From the NCBI RefSeq assembly GCF_000421645.1, contig NZ_ATXK01000002.1, forward strand, positions 496,001 to 560,000: DNA of 64,000 nt, read 5' to 3'. The stretch is from Aurantimonas coralicida DSM 14790. GTDB lineage: Bacteria > Pseudomonadota > Alphaproteobacteria > Rhizobiales > Rhizobiaceae. Within the stretch, counting starts at the first letter, position 1, and each line of letters starts with the position of its first letter. This document shows positions 9,332 through 18,515 of this stretch, in pieces. The notes under the pieces are model-generated. The model was not told where the DNA came from and did no database searches. It saw only the letters and a list, made by a program, of their open reading frames with translations. The position numbers and the translations under genes were made by a program.

Positions 9332-11479
9332 ATGCTCTCCAATACGCTCTCGTACCAGCTCTACACCCGCGACATGACCCGCACGCTCGACCGCATCGCG
9401 GCCGACCCCGTGGTCAAGCGCGAGGCGGAATACTACCGGACGAACATCCATTCGGTCTCGACGATCGACGAGTTCATGGCGGATTACCGGCTCTATTCCT
9501 ACGCCATGAAGGCGCATGGGCTGGAAGAGCAGATCGGTTCGATGGCGCTGATCAAGAAGGTGCTGGAAAGCGATCTCAGCGATTCCACGAGCCTTGCCAA
9601 CAAGCTGTCGGACGAGCGCTACCGGACCTTCGCCAAGGCCTTCAGCTTCATCAGCACCGCCGAGCCGCCGGTTCTGGTGGCCCAGACGGTCGGGCAGACC
9701 GATCTCGTCGTCGAGGCCTATTCGGACTACCGCACCCGCGCCGGCCAGGTGCATGCGACGGCCGCCAAGGCCTACATGGACGGCATCGGCGTCATCTCCA
9801 ATGTCGACGAGTTCCTGAACAGCACGCACCTCTTCAACGTCTCGCTGGCCTCGGTCGGCATCGACCCGTCGATCGCGTCGCGCTCTTTCATCCGCGATGT
9901 CCTGACCGGCAACGCCGCTGACGGCCCGGCCGCCAATGGCGACAACCGCTATGCCGATCTTGCCGCCATGCTGGCCTTCGAGCCGGACGGCTCGATCCCC
10001 GCCGGCGGCCTGCAGAGCGAGAAGGAGGCCAACAACACGGTCTTCGAATATTTCGCCAAGAAGGGTCTCGCCACCAGCGAGCAGGCGGCGGCCTATCAGG
10101 TCAGCTACTACGAATCCGAGATCGCCAAGATCCGTACTGCGGACGAACTGGTCAACGATCCCCGCCTGTTCGGCATGGCGCTCAGTTCGGTAGGCCTCAG
10201 CGATTCAGAGATGCCGTCCTATGCGTGGACGCTGATCACCAGCGATCCGGACGACCCGAACAGCGACCTGAACCAGATGCCGGAGGACACGCCGGCCTCG
10301 CTCGCCCGCAAGGAGAAGTACAAGCTTCTCAATGAGCGGTTCAATTTCGACACCCAGGGCAATCTCGCTGTCGGGCAAGACGCCCAGAGCGACGCGGCGC
10401 GCGAGGCGACGGTCGACGGCTATTTCGCCAATTACCGCACCGCCACCGCCGGCAACGACAAGATCGCCACCAGCCTGTTCCGCGTGGCGGTGAGCGGCAT
10501 GTCGACCGTGCGCCAGTTCGTCTCGAGCTCGGCGGTCTACGACTACGCCCTGAAGGCCTTCGGCCTCGATCCGGCCACGGAGAGCCGCAGCAGCATCATG
10601 CGGGTGCTGCGCAGCGACCCCTCCGACCCGTCGTCCTATGCCAATTCGTTGAATGACGATCGCTACGTGAAGCTCGCCGCGGCGTTCAACTTCGACGACA
10701 GTGGCAAGATCGCGGCCCAGCGGATTGCCCAGACCGAAGCCAACCAGATCGACACCGCGACGCGCTACGCGGAATCCTTCGGCGACGCGCCGACCACGGC
10801 CGAAAGCAAGGCGATCACCGAGGCCACCACGGCCTACAAAAAGGCGCTCCTGTCGATCGTCTCCGTCAACGACTTCGTCAGCAACAAGACCGTCGTGGAC
10901 TTCGCGCTGAAGGCCTATGGGCTGGAGGCCGATCGCCTGTCGCAGAAGGATCTCGTCTCGATTCTGACCAGCGATCCGTCCGATCCCGAGAGCTTCGTCA
11001 ACAAGTCGGGCGATCGCCGTCTGATCGAGTTCGCGGCCGCCTACGCCTTCACGCCGGATGGCGGTATCGAGCGCGGCGTCCACGAGATCCAGAGCGCCAG
11101 CGACTTCCTGTCGACGCAGGATTTCTACCTGCGCCAGACCATGGAAGAAGAGGCCGGCGCCGACAACGAGTCGGTGCGCCTGGCCCTCTATTTCCGTCGG
11201 CTGGCGCCAGAACTGACGTCGATCTACGAGATCCTTGCCGATCCGGCGCTGCTGACCGTGGTGCAGACCGCGGTGGGACTGCCGGCCGAATCGAGCCAGA
11301 GCAATCTCGATCTGCAGAAGCGGACCATCGAGAAGAAACTGGATCTGGAAACGCTGAAGGACCCGAAGGGGCTGGAGCGGTTCATCAGCCGCTATCTCGC
11401 CCTGCAGGAAGCCCAGTCGACGAGCACGGCGACGTCGCCGGCCCTGGCGATCCTCGGCAGTTCCGGCGGCATCCTGTAA
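9332..11479 (+). CDS. DUF1217 repeat protein, flagellum-associated family
   Basis: Protein of 715 residues built from six divergent copies of one unit of about 65-100 residues. A typical unit is a short lead, DEF..D.RL(Y/F)..ALKA.GL, then a helix with I..VL.SDPSDP.S.AN, ending RY..LA.AF.F. The repeats sit near residues 30-100, 150-225, 260-345, 385-465, 500-580 and 610-695. This matches DUF1217, which in Rhizobium-type bacteria usually sits in flagellar clusters; no flagellar gene is visible here. I choose ATG 9332, preceded by AGGAAA at 9319-9324, over GTG 9302. No signal peptide or membrane segment. The start MLSNTLSYQLYTRDM recalls flagellar export-type N-termini, but that is a guess. Confidence 0.8.
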   Translation: MLSNTLSYQLYTRDMTRTLDRIAADPVVKREAEYYRTNIHSVSTIDEFMADYRLYSYAMKAHGLEEQIGSMALIKKVLESDLSDSTSLANKLSDERYRTFAKAFSFISTAEPPVLVAQTVGQTDLVVEAYSDYRTRAGQVHATAAKAYMDGIGVISNVDEFLNSTHLFNVSLASVGIDPSIASRSFIRDVLTGNAADGPAANGDNRYADLAAMLAFEPDGSIPAGGLQSEKEANNTVFEYFAKKGLATSEQAAAYQVSYYESEIAKIRTADELVNDPRLFGMALSSVGLSDSEMPSYAWTLITSDPDDPNSDLNQMPEDTPASLARKEKYKLLNERFNFDTQGNLAVGQDAQSDAAREATVDGYFANYRTATAGNDKIATSLFRVAVSGMSTVRQFVSSSAVYDYALKAFGLDPATESRSSIMRVLRSDPSDPSSYANSLNDDRYVKLAAAFNFDDSGKIAAQRIAQTEANQIDTATRYAESFGDAPTTAESKAITEATTAYKKALLSIVSVNDFVSNKTVVDFALKAYGLEADRLSQKDLVSILTSDPSDPESFVNKSGDRRLIEFAAAYAFTPDGGIERGVHEIQSASDFLSTQDFYLRQTMEEEAGADNESVRLALYFRRLAPELTSIYEILADPALLTVVQTAVGLPAESSQSNLDLQKRTIEKKLDLETLKDPKGLERFISRYLALQEAQSTSTATSPALAILGSSGGIL

Positions 11480-11498
11480 CCACCTGCGATACGCGACA

Positions 11499-11541
11499 CG
11501 ACGAAGGCCCCGGCGGATACGCTCCACCAGGGCCTTCGTCG
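11499..11541. terminator. Bidirectional hairpin between convergent genes
   Basis: A perfect 12-base inverted repeat, CGACGAAGGCCC at 11499-11510 with its complement at 11530-11541, encloses a 19-base loop. It lies between the end of the DUF1217 gene and the end of the PepSY-like gene, so it can serve both strands. There is no strong T-run. Confidence 0.6.
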
Positions 11542-11614
11542 TTCGGGTCCATCATCGATGGGCGCGGGCCGCACGGCCAGTCACCTGCCGCGCGACGCGA
11601 GTACTCCCGTCAGG

Positions 11615-11968
11615 TCAGCGGACCGACAGGACCTCGCCACTGCGACGGTCGATCTCGACCCGCATCTGGCGCTTGCGCCGGTCGGAGCCCTCGACGCGGT
11701 AGGCGCCGCGGCTGCTCGTGACGACATGCACCTGCCGCATGCCCTGGCGCTTGGCGATGCGGACCGCATCGCGCTCGGACACGTCGCGGCGGGCTTCCTC
11801 GCGCCGGTCGCGGCGATCGTGGTCGCGCCGGTCGTGATCGCGCATCTGTTCCTGGGGGACGATACGGATTCCGTCGCGACCGATCTGGACGCTCTGGGAC
11901 AGCACCGGCGTGGCCGCGGTCATCGCCGCGACGGCCACCACTGCGTAAAGGGATTTCCTGCTGATCAC
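11615..11968 (-). CDS. Small secreted PepSY-like protein
   Basis: Predicted periplasmic protein of 117 residues. I choose GTG 11968, which has GAGGAG seven bases upstream (11976-11981) and begins MISRKSLYAVVAVAAM, a good signal peptide ending near ATPVLSQS. A strongly charged linker rich in RDHDRR units follows, then a C-terminal region (about 65-117) resembling a single PepSY repeat: SERDAVRIAKRQGM, then YRVEG and RVEIDRRSGEVLSV. PepSY domains are thought to bind or inhibit partners in the periplasm; the ligand here is unknown. The gene is monocistronic. Confidence 0.7.
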   Translation of the reverse strand: MISRKSLYAVVAVAAMTAATPVLSQSVQIGRDGIRIVPQEQMRDHDRRDHDRRDRREEARRDVSERDAVRIAKRQGMRQVHVVTSSRGAYRVEGSDRRKRQMRVEIDRRSGEVLSVR

Positions 11969-12100
11969 GGCTCGACTCCTCACCCGCAAATAGCGCGGCC
12001 GGAAACAACTCCAGCGCGTGCGCGGACCCCAAACCGGCAACGAGGTTGTTTGGTTCCGTGACTATCAGGGAAGCGGTCAGCCGCGGGTGCGGCGAATACG

Positions 12101-12127
12101 ACAACGGCGCCGGATGGGCGCCGTTGT
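12101..12127 (-). terminator. Hairpin terminator of the phaA-patatin-phaB operon
   Basis: A perfect 11-base inverted repeat (ACAACGGCGCC at 12101-12111, complement at 12117-12127) with a five-base loop lies 29 bases after the phaB stop. It is very stable and G/C-rich with no clear T-run on the minus strand, so it may be an mRNA 3'-end stabiliser rather than a full intrinsic terminator. Confidence 0.6.
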
Positions 12128-12155
12128 CTGTGCTGTCAAAAGCCGACGGGGCGCG

Positions 12156-12881
12156 TCAGTGCAGGTACTGGCCGCCATTCGCCGAGAGCGTCGAGCCGGT
12201 GACGAAGCCGGCATCGTCCGAGGCGAGGAACACCACGCAGCGGGCGATCTCTTCGGCCTCGCCGAGACGGCCGACCGGAATCTGCGGCAGGATGTGCTTC
12301 TGCATCACGTCGTCGGAGATCGTCGCCATCATCTCGGTGTTGATGTAGCCGGGGCAGATCGTGTTGACGGTGATGCCCTTCTTGGCGCCTTCCTGGGCCA
12401 GCGCCTTGGAGAAGCCGATGTCGCCGGCCTTGGCGGCGGAATAGTTCGCCTGGCCGGCTTGGCCCTTCTGGCCGTTGATCGACGAGATGTTGATGATCCG
12501 GCCGAAATTGCGCGACCGCATGCCCTCCCAGACCGGCCGCGTCATGTTGAACAGGCCGTTGAGATTGGTGCCGATGACCTCCTGCCATTGCTCGGGCGTC
12601 ATCTTGTGGAACATGGCGTCCCGGGTGATGCCGGCATTGTTGACCAGGATTTCCACCGGGCCGTGCTCGGCCTCGACCTTGGCGATGCCTTCCGCGCATG
12701 CCTCGTAGGAAGAGACGTCCCATTTGTAGACGGCGATGCCGGTGGCGTCCTTGAAGGCGTTGGCCTTCTCGTCATTGCCGGCATAGGTCGCCGCCACCGT
12801 GTAGCCGGCCTCCTTCAGCGCCTTGGAGATGGCCGCGCCGATACCCCGCGTGCCGCCGGTGACGATTGCAACTCTTCCCAT
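12156..12881 (-). CDS. phaB: Acetoacetyl-CoA reductase
   Basis: Short-chain dehydrogenase that reduces acetoacetyl-CoA to (R)-3-hydroxybutyryl-CoA with NADPH, the second step of polyhydroxybutyrate synthesis. It has 241 residues, the usual PhaB length. The cofactor motif TGGTRGIG is at 8-15, NNAG at 81-84, and catalytic Ser134, Tyr147 and Lys151 lie in NISSINGQKG and YSAAKAG. A strong GGGAGGAA precedes ATG 12881 by three bases. It is the last gene of a minus-strand phaA-patatin-phaB run, 18 bases after the patatin gene. The PHA synthase phaC is not in the window. Confidence 0.95.
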   Translation of the reverse strand: MGRVAIVTGGTRGIGAAISKALKEAGYTVAATYAGNDEKANAFKDATGIAVYKWDVSSYEACAEGIAKVEAEHGPVEILVNNAGITRDAMFHKMTPEQWQEVIGTNLNGLFNMTRPVWEGMRSRNFGRIINISSINGQKGQAGQANYSAAKAGDIGFSKALAQEGAKKGITVNTICPGYINTEMMATISDDVMQKHILPQIPVGRLGEAEEIARCVVFLASDDAGFVTGSTLSANGGQYLH

Positions 12882-12899
12882 GTCTTCCTCCCGTTTGGA

Positions 12900-13802
12900 T
12901 TATCCCGACGCGTGAGCGTCGCGCGTTCCGTGTGTCTTGTCATGTGCGAAGGCCGGCGCGTCGGTTCCCAGCCCGTGCCGAAGCAGAAAGGCCTTGCCGT
13001 CGCTGGCGCCCTGTCGCCAGGTGTCCTCGATCTTCCTGCGATTGGTGAAATCGATCTTGTCGGCCGGCACCGCTTCGGACGGCTCGACATAGAGGCAACT
13101 CTCCGATTGCGGCAGGTGACGGAACCGGCGGGTGAGCAGGATGAGCGTCCGGCCTTCGTTCGGATCGGGCATAGGCGCCTTCGACGTCATCCCGCCGTCG
13201 ATGACCGGGCGGCCGTTCCAGCCCTCGATGTTGAACACCGGCGGGATCACGGCGGCACTGCAGACCAGGTCGATCAGGCGCCCGTCGCGGGCCGCCTGCC
13301 TTGCGTCGACGAGGATCTGGTCGGTGCCCAGCGCCGTCGGCAGCACGACCTTCGGGGTCGAGCGGACGGCGAGATCGAGGAGATAGGCCGCCATCAGCGG
13401 GAAGGTCGACCATTTCGGCAGACGCCGGGTCGGCGGATGGGCCAGCAACACCTGAAAGGACGGGCCGTCGGCAATCGCCGCGATGGCCTGCCGGTCGAGC
13501 GTCTCAGCGACGATCTCCCGGTACATGCGCTGGTGCGGCGTCAGCCCGTCGGCCTGCACCTCGTTCCAGCTTGTGGCGATGTTCTGCGACCGGCGGTCGA
13601 AGGTCGCGCCCATCACCTCCAGCAGGGTTTCGTCACGACCGGCGATGAAGCAGCTCGCCGACAGCGCGCCGCCGGAGACGCCGGCGATGCGTGCCGGCGT
13701 CAGGGCCAGCGGCCGGCGGACCGTCTCCAGGAAACCGCCGTGCCAGAAGCAGCGTGTTCCGCCGCCCGAGAACACGAGCTGTTCGAAGTTCAGGTCCGTC
13801 AT
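12900..13802 (-). CDS. Patatin-like phospholipase/hydrolase
   Basis: Predicted cytosolic serine hydrolase of 300 residues with the patatin architecture. It has the oxyanion glycine loop SGGGTRCFWHGG at 12-23, nucleophile Ser43 in GVSGG (41-45) and catalytic-dyad Asp near residue 202 in VIDGG. No signal peptide is visible. It sits between phaA (27-base gap) and phaB (18-base gap) and is surely co-transcribed with them, which is not the usual phaA-phaB arrangement. It could be a lipase or phospholipase, or it could act on stored polyester or hydroxyacyl thioesters; sequence alone cannot decide. Confidence 0.8.
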   Translation of the reverse strand: MTDLNFEQLVFSGGGTRCFWHGGFLETVRRPLALTPARIAGVSGGALSASCFIAGRDETLLEVMGATFDRRSQNIATSWNEVQADGLTPHQRMYREIVAETLDRQAIAAIADGPSFQVLLAHPPTRRLPKWSTFPLMAAYLLDLAVRSTPKVVLPTALGTDQILVDARQAARDGRLIDLVCSAAVIPPVFNIEGWNGRPVIDGGMTSKAPMPDPNEGRTLILLTRRFRHLPQSESCLYVEPSEAVPADKIDFTNRRKIEDTWRQGASDGKAFLLRHGLGTDAPAFAHDKTHGTRDAHASG

Positions 13803-13829
13803 GCCGCTGCGCCGTTTACGACGGCGCCG

Positions 13830-15014
13830 TTACGGGCGCTCGAAGCACATGGCGACGCCCATGCCGCCGCCGATGCACAGGGTGGCGAGACCCTTCTTGG
13901 CGTCGCGCCGGATCATCTCGTGGATCAGCGTGTTGAGAACGCGGGTGCCGGATGCGCCGATCGGGTGGCCGATGGCAATGGCGCCGCCATTGACGTTGAC
14001 GATGTCCGGGTTCCAGCCGAGGTCCTTGTTCACCGCGCAGGCCTGGGCGGCGAAGGCCTCGTTGGCCTCGACGAGATCGAGATCCTCGACGCTCCAGCCG
14101 GCCTTTTCGAGGGCCTTGCGCGACGCCGGGATCGGGCCGGTGCCCATGATCGACGGATCGACGCCGGCGGTCGCCCAGGAGGCGATGCGCACCAGCGGCG
14201 TCAGGCCACGCCGCTCGGCCTCGGCCTCGCTCATCAGCACCGTGGCGCCGGCGCCGTCATTGATGCCCGAGGCGTTGGCCGCCGTGACCGAGCCTTCCTT
14301 GTCGAAGGCCGGGCGCAGCTTCTGCACCTTCTCCAGCGTCGTGCCGTGCTTGATGTATTCGTCCTCCTCGACCACCGTGTCGCCCTTGCGGCCCTTCACG
14401 GTGAAGGGGACGATCTCGTCCTTGAAGCGACCCGCCTTCTGGGCGGCCTCGGCCTTGTTCTGCGAGGCGACGGCGAACTCGTCCTGCATCTCGCGGGTGA
14501 TCTGCCACTGGCGCGAGACGTTCTCGGCCGTGTTGCCCATGTGGTAGCCGTTGAAGGCGTCGATCAGGCCGTCCTTCAGCATGGTGTCGACCATCTTCAG
14601 GTCGCCCATCTTCTGGCCCTGGCGCAGATGCGCGGCATGCGGGGCCATGGACATGGATTCCTGGCCGCCGGCGACGATGATGCTGGCGTCGCCGAGGGCG
14701 ATCTGCTGCATGCCGATGGCGACGGTGCGCAGGCCCGAGCCGCAGAGCTGGTTCAGCGCCCAGGCGGTGGTCTCCTTCGGGCAGCCGGCCGCCATGGCCG
14801 CCTGGCGGGCCGGGTTCTGGCCCTCGGCGGCGGTCAGGATCTGGCCCATGATGACCTCGTCGACATCGCCGGCGTCGACCTTGGCGCGGGCCAGCGCCTC
14901 GCGGATGGCCGCGGCGCCCAGCTCATGGGCCGGCACGTTGGCGAAGGCGCCGTTGAAGGAGCCGACCGGGGTGCGCGCCGCGCCGACGATGACGACCGAT
15001 TGTCCGTTGCTCAT
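13830..15014 (-). CDS. phaA: Acetyl-CoA acetyltransferase (beta-ketothiolase)
   Basis: Condenses two acetyl-CoA to acetoacetyl-CoA, the entry step of PHB synthesis; it also works in reverse in ketone and fatty-acid breakdown. It has 394 residues from ATG 15014 ([18 protein letters not shown]), the standard thiolase length; the in-frame upstream extension is not conserved-looking. The acyl-carrying Cys91 is in LNQLCGSGL, the base His near 350 in [10 protein letters not shown] and the second Cys near 380 in LCIGGGMG. First gene of the minus-strand PHA run. The 293 bases upstream separate it from divergent phaR and should hold both promoters; I see no clear operator. Confidence 0.96.
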   Translation of the reverse strand: MSNGQSVVIVGAARTPVGSFNGAFANVPAHELGAAAIREALARAKVDAGDVDEVIMGQILTAAEGQNPARQAAMAAGCPKETTAWALNQLCGSGLRTVAIGMQQIALGDASIIVAGGQESMSMAPHAAHLRQGQKMGDLKMVDTMLKDGLIDAFNGYHMGNTAENVSRQWQITREMQDEFAVASQNKAEAAQKAGRFKDEIVPFTVKGRKGDTVVEEDEYIKHGTTLEKVQKLRPAFDKEGSVTAANASGINDGAGATVLMSEAEAERRGLTPLVRIASWATAGVDPSIMGTGPIPASRKALEKAGWSVEDLDLVEANEAFAAQACAVNKDLGWNPDIVNVNGGAIAIGHPIGASGTRVLNTLIHEMIRRDAKKGLATLCIGGGMGVAMCFERP

Positions 15015-15307
15015 GACCTGTGTCTCCCTGCGGGCTGCCCGCGATCCGAGGAATTCCGTGCGCCGACAGATAGGGTGCCGCGACCGGGTTCCCATCGGTT
15101 GTCGCAGAGCCGCTTTGCGACTGTCAACGCGATCCCCGGCGTTGCGCCCCGCGCCGGCGGGCGCTGCAATGCGGTAGGCGCCCCCGGCCGGCCACGGGGA
15201 ATGGTTTGAGTACCGCCGGGTTTTGTGCCTATCATTTATGCGGCGCAACGAAGCAGTCGCACAAACCGACGACGTTGACGCCGGAACAGCGGGCTAGGGG
15301 GTGAGGA

Positions 15308-15937
15308 ATGGCCAAGAATTCGGATGTGACGGTCATCAAGAAATACGCCAATCGCCGGCTCTACAACACCGGTACCAGCACGTATGTGACGCTGGAAAAC
15401 CTGGCGGCGATGGTCAAGAAGAACGAGGAATTCGAGGTTCAGGACGCCAAGACCGGCGAGGACATCACCCATTCGGTGCTGACCCAGATCATCTTCGAGC
15501 AGGAGAACAAGGGCGGCCAGAACCTGATGCCGATCGCCTTCCTGCGCCAGCTCATCCGATTCTACGGCGACCAGATGCAGATGGTCATTCCGGCCTATCT
15601 GGAACAGTCGATGAGCGCGTTCTCGCGCGAACAGGAAGGCTTCCGCGACAAGCTGCCGAGCGCGATGGCGCAGACGCCGATCAAGCTGATGGAGGAGCAG
15701 GTTCGCCGCAACACCGAGATGTTCCGGCAGGCCATGACCGTGTTCAATCCGTTTGCCGCAGGAGCCATGGGCAATGCGGCCGATCCGGCTTCGCGTGACA
15801 GCGAAGCGGCCGCGCCGCGCCGCAACGAGCGGCCGGCCGACGACGATCTGAAGGCGATGCGCGAGCAGCTGGTGGAGATGCAGAAGCGCATCGAGGCGCT
15901 GGATGCCCGCAAGACCGACACCAAGAAGGCCGACTGA
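15308..15937 (+). CDS. phaR: Polyhydroxyalkanoate synthesis repressor
   Basis: DNA- and PHB-binding regulator of 209 residues. The N-terminal PHB/PHA accumulation regulator domain (about 8-70) contains IKKYANRRLYNTGTSTYVTLE. The accumulation domain follows (about 70-115, FLRQLIRFYGDQMQMVIPAYLEQSM), then a low-complexity C-terminal tail rich in Ala, Glu and Arg ending in a short coiled coil (MREQLVEMQKRIEALDARK). PhaR normally represses phasin and sometimes its own gene until PHB granules titrate it. It is divergent from phaA. GGTGAGGA lies just before ATG 15308. No phasin gene is in the window. Confidence 0.95.
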   Translation: MAKNSDVTVIKKYANRRLYNTGTSTYVTLENLAAMVKKNEEFEVQDAKTGEDITHSVLTQIIFEQENKGGQNLMPIAFLRQLIRFYGDQMQMVIPAYLEQSMSAFSREQEGFRDKLPSAMAQTPIKLMEEQVRRNTEMFRQAMTVFNPFAAGAMGNAADPASRDSEAAAPRRNERPADDDLKAMREQLVEMQKRIEALDARKTDTKKAD

Positions 15938-16017
15938 TCACGACCGGCGCTGTCCGCTGCCCGGGGGAGGACCGGGCCGCGGGCGCTACGGCGTGGCGAC
16001 AGCAGTGCAGACAACGC

Positions 16018-16052
16018 GAAAAGGGGCAGTCCTGCCGGACCGGCCCTTTTTC
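16018..16052 (+). terminator. Intrinsic terminator of phaR
   Basis: An outer stem, GAAAAGGG at 16018-16025 with CCCTTTTTC at 16044-16052, encloses an inner stem GTCC/GGAC with loop TGCC. It ends in TTTTTC on the plus strand about 80 bases after the phaR stop, a good factor-independent terminator shape. Confidence 0.75.
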
Positions 16053-16092
16053 ATGCTGATCGATCCGGCCGCCGAAGCAGCCGGGAAAGGGC

Positions 16093-16278
16093 TTACGCCT
16101 TTTCCTTGACCGTCAGGATCTGGCGACCGCGATACATGCCGGTCTTCAGGTCGACGTGATGCGGACGGCGCAGCTCGCCCGAATCCTTGTCTTCGATGTA
16201 GGTCGGTGCCTTGAGGGCGTCCGCCGAACGGCGCATGCCGCGCTTCGACGGGGACGTTTTGCGTTTGGGTACGGCCAT
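16093..16278 (-). CDS. rpmF: 50S ribosomal protein L32
   Basis: Ribosomal protein L32 of 61 residues, the usual alphaproteobacterial length. It starts [18 protein letters not shown], the conserved basic N-terminus that lies in the large subunit near the peptidyl-transferase region. Instead of the CxxC knuckle found in some bacteria it has the cysteine-free alphaproteobacterial C-terminal half ([16 protein letters not shown]). ATG 16278 is the only sensible start. It lies downstream of mtgA on the same strand with a 223-base gap, the common rhizobial neighbourhood. Confidence 0.95.
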   Translation of the reverse strand: MAVPKRKTSPSKRGMRRSADALKAPTYIEDKDSGELRRPHHVDLKTGMYRGRQILTVKEKA

Positions 16279-16501
16279 GTCTTGCTCCGTTCGGGCTGTC
16301 GGGGGATGCCGCAATGCGGCATCATCGACGTCTGTCTGATCTCGTTCTGCGCCGGCTCTCGGAGCTCCGCGCATTCACGTCGGCGTCGCCCGCGATCCCA
16401 TGCAGATCGCCGCAGAACTTCGCCATGACGGGAATTCGAGGCTGCCCATAGCAAAGACCCGGCTGGTTGGGAAGGGGGCGGCGACGATTCCGTCGCCGTC
16501 C

Positions 16502-17182
16502 TCATGCCGGCTTCACGCAGCCGACATAGTCGCCCGAGCTTTTCGCCATGCGCTGCACCCGGTCGGCGAGGCGGTTGAGCCCGCGCCCGGGATTGGCCGG
16601 ATTGCGTTCGATCGGATTGGGCAGTGTGACCGCCAGAAGCGCGGCCTGGCGAGCGGTGAGCCTGGCCGCGGACCGGCCGAAATAGTGCTGCGCAGCCGCC
16701 TCGATGCCGTAGACGCCGCGGTCCCACTCCACGACGTTGAGATAGATCTCCATGATCCGCCGCTTCGACAGGACGAGGTCCAGATACAGGGCGAGCGGCG
16801 CCTCGATCGCCTTACGCACATAGGAGCGGCCGCCCCACAGGAAGAGATTCTTCACCGTCTGCATGGGAATCGTCGATGCGCCGCGGGTTTCCTCGCCGGC
16901 CAGCGCTTCCTCGACCACGGCGCGCATTTCGCCCCAGTCGATGCCGTCATGCCGGCAGAACTGGCCGTCCTCCGACATCACCACCGAATAGACCATCACC
17001 GGGGCGATGGCGTCGATATCGACCCATTCGCGCTGCATCGAACGGAAGCCGAAGTGGTCGGCCAGCATCAGCGTCGAGACCGGATGCACGGCGCGCAGGG
17101 CATAGAGCGGCGTCAGGACGAGGGGAATCGCCACCAGCACGAGAATCACGAGAGCGGCGATCGCCGCGATACGCCGGATCAT
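16502..17182 (-). CDS. mtgA: Monofunctional biosynthetic peptidoglycan transglycosylase
   Basis: Inner-membrane GT51 enzyme that polymerises lipid II into glycan strands, without a transpeptidase domain. From ATG 17182 it has 226 residues, normal for MtgA; a longer in-frame extension upstream is proline/arginine-rich and unlikely to be translated. One N-terminal membrane anchor is at about 4-27. The GT51 motif [12 protein letters not shown] has catalytic Glu71, followed by [17 protein letters not shown] and [29 protein letters not shown] split across 120-170. It is divergent from ispA. Confidence 0.94.
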   Translation of the reverse strand: MIRRIAAIAALVILVLVAIPLVLTPLYALRAVHPVSTLMLADHFGFRSMQREWVDIDAIAPVMVYSVVMSEDGQFCRHDGIDWGEMRAVVEEALAGEETRGASTIPMQTVKNLFLWGGRSYVRKAIEAPLALYLDLVLSKRRIMEIYLNVVEWDRGVYGIEAAAQHYFGRSAARLTARQAALLAVTLPNPIERNPANPGRGLNRLADRVQRMAKSSGDYVGCVKPA

Positions 17183-17408
17183 CGTGCGATGCCTGCACGG
17201 CCGGCGGAGGCCGGCTGGCTGTTGTTCGAAGGGCAGGGGCGGGAACGCGCGTTCATCCGCCGGTCTTACCGGTGACGCCGCATGGCCGCAACGCTGCGCC
17301 GTGTCGATCGCCGTGGGGTCTCGATGGCGGACCTGCCGCACAGCCGCCTTGACCCGGGCCGCGGCTTCGGCAAAGCCGGACGCGCACTGACAGGAGAGCG
17401 ACGCCGCC

Positions 17409-18311
17409 ATGAGCCAGACCCCGTTTCAAGCCCGGCTGTCGGAAGCCGCCGACCTGACCGAAGCGCGGCTCGCGGACTGCCTTGCCGGTACGGACGGTTC
17501 AGTCGCGGGCGCGCCAACGCGTCTGCTGGCGGCCATGCGCCATGGCGCGCTCGGCGGGGGCAAGCGGCTGCGGCCCTTCCTGGTGATCGAGAGCGCGCGC
17601 CTGTTCGGCGCCGACCCGCAGACTGCGATCGGCACGGCGACGGCGCTGGAATGCATCCACTGCTATTCGCTGGTCCATGACGATCTGCCGTCGATGGACG
17701 ACGACGATCTGAGGCGCGGCAAGCCCACCGTCCACCGGGCCTATGACGAGGCGACGGCGATCCTGGCGGGCGACGGCCTCCTGACCCTGGCCTTCGGTCT
17801 CGTGGCGGGCGAGGCGTCCCTGTCGCCGGAGGCCCGCGTCGCGCTCGTCGCGCTGCTGGCGCGCGATGCCGGTGCCGCAGGCATGGTCGGCGGGCAGGTG
17901 CTGGATCTTGCCGCCGAGAACGCCGTCCTGTCCGAGGACGAGATCGCCCGGATGCAGGCGATGAAGACCGGCGCGCTGATCGCCTTCGCCTGCGAGGCGG
18001 GGGCCATCGTCGCCGATGCCGGTGCGGCCGAACGCGCCCGCCTGCGCCGCTTCGGCGAGATCGTCGGCCTCGCCTTTCAACTCGCCGACGATCTCCTCGA
18101 CGAGACGGCGGATGCCGCAGTGCTGGGGAAGGCCGCTGGCAAGGACCGCGAGCGGGGCAAGAAGACGCTGCCCGCTCTCAACGGGATCGACTGGACCCGC
18201 AAGCGTCTCGACCGGCTGGTGGCCGAGGCGGAAGCGGAACTTGCGCCCTTTGGCGACAATGGAGCGGTGCTGATCGAGGCGGCGCGGTTCGTGGCGAACC
18301 GGTCGAGCTGA
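17409..18311 (+). CDS. ispA: Polyprenyl synthetase (probable farnesyl diphosphate synthase)
   Basis: Class II prenyltransferase of 300 residues that condenses DMAPP/GPP with IPP. GKRLRP is at 51-56. The first aspartate-rich motif DDLPSMD is at 91-97, with the two-residue insertion typical of bacterial farnesyl and geranylgeranyl synthases. The second, [11 protein letters not shown], lies near 224. The residues before the first motif (CYSLVH, aromatic Tyr at -5) favour a C15 product, but product length is not certain. Together with ispG at 24.9 kb it makes the window rich in isoprenoid genes. It starts at ATG 17409 and has no co-oriented neighbour. Confidence 0.9.
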   Translation: MSQTPFQARLSEAADLTEARLADCLAGTDGSVAGAPTRLLAAMRHGALGGGKRLRPFLVIESARLFGADPQTAIGTATALECIHCYSLVHDDLPSMDDDDLRRGKPTVHRAYDEATAILAGDGLLTLAFGLVAGEASLSPEARVALVALLARDAGAAGMVGGQVLDLAAENAVLSEDEIARMQAMKTGALIAFACEAGAIVADAGAAERARLRRFGEIVGLAFQLADDLLDETADAAVLGKAAGKDRERGKKTLPALNGIDWTRKRLDRLVAEAEAELAPFGDNGAVLIEAARFVANRSS

Positions 18312-18515
18312 GGCCGGGGGCGACGGTGGCTTAGAAGGCCCGGGGCCTGTCCGGCCATGAGGTCCGATGGCCGATCGCGCAGCGATCCGGCCCGTTCTCC
18401 CGCCGCCGCATCGAGCTGCTTCTCTTCGCGCTTGCGAAACGTCCCGCGCCGCCGCAATCTTGAGTGCCGGCTGCAAGCGGGATAAGTCCGGCATCCTGTA
18501 CAGGAGGAGCGTTCC

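Noticed and set aside
9332-11479. DUF1217 repeats as an RTX-type toxin
   Set aside because: No GGxGxD nonapeptides, no secretion-type C-terminus and no type I secretion genes nearby.
12018-15209. 1063-codon plus-strand frame across the PHA operon
   Set aside because: It opposes three clear minus-strand genes (phaB, patatin, phaA) and has shadow-type composition.
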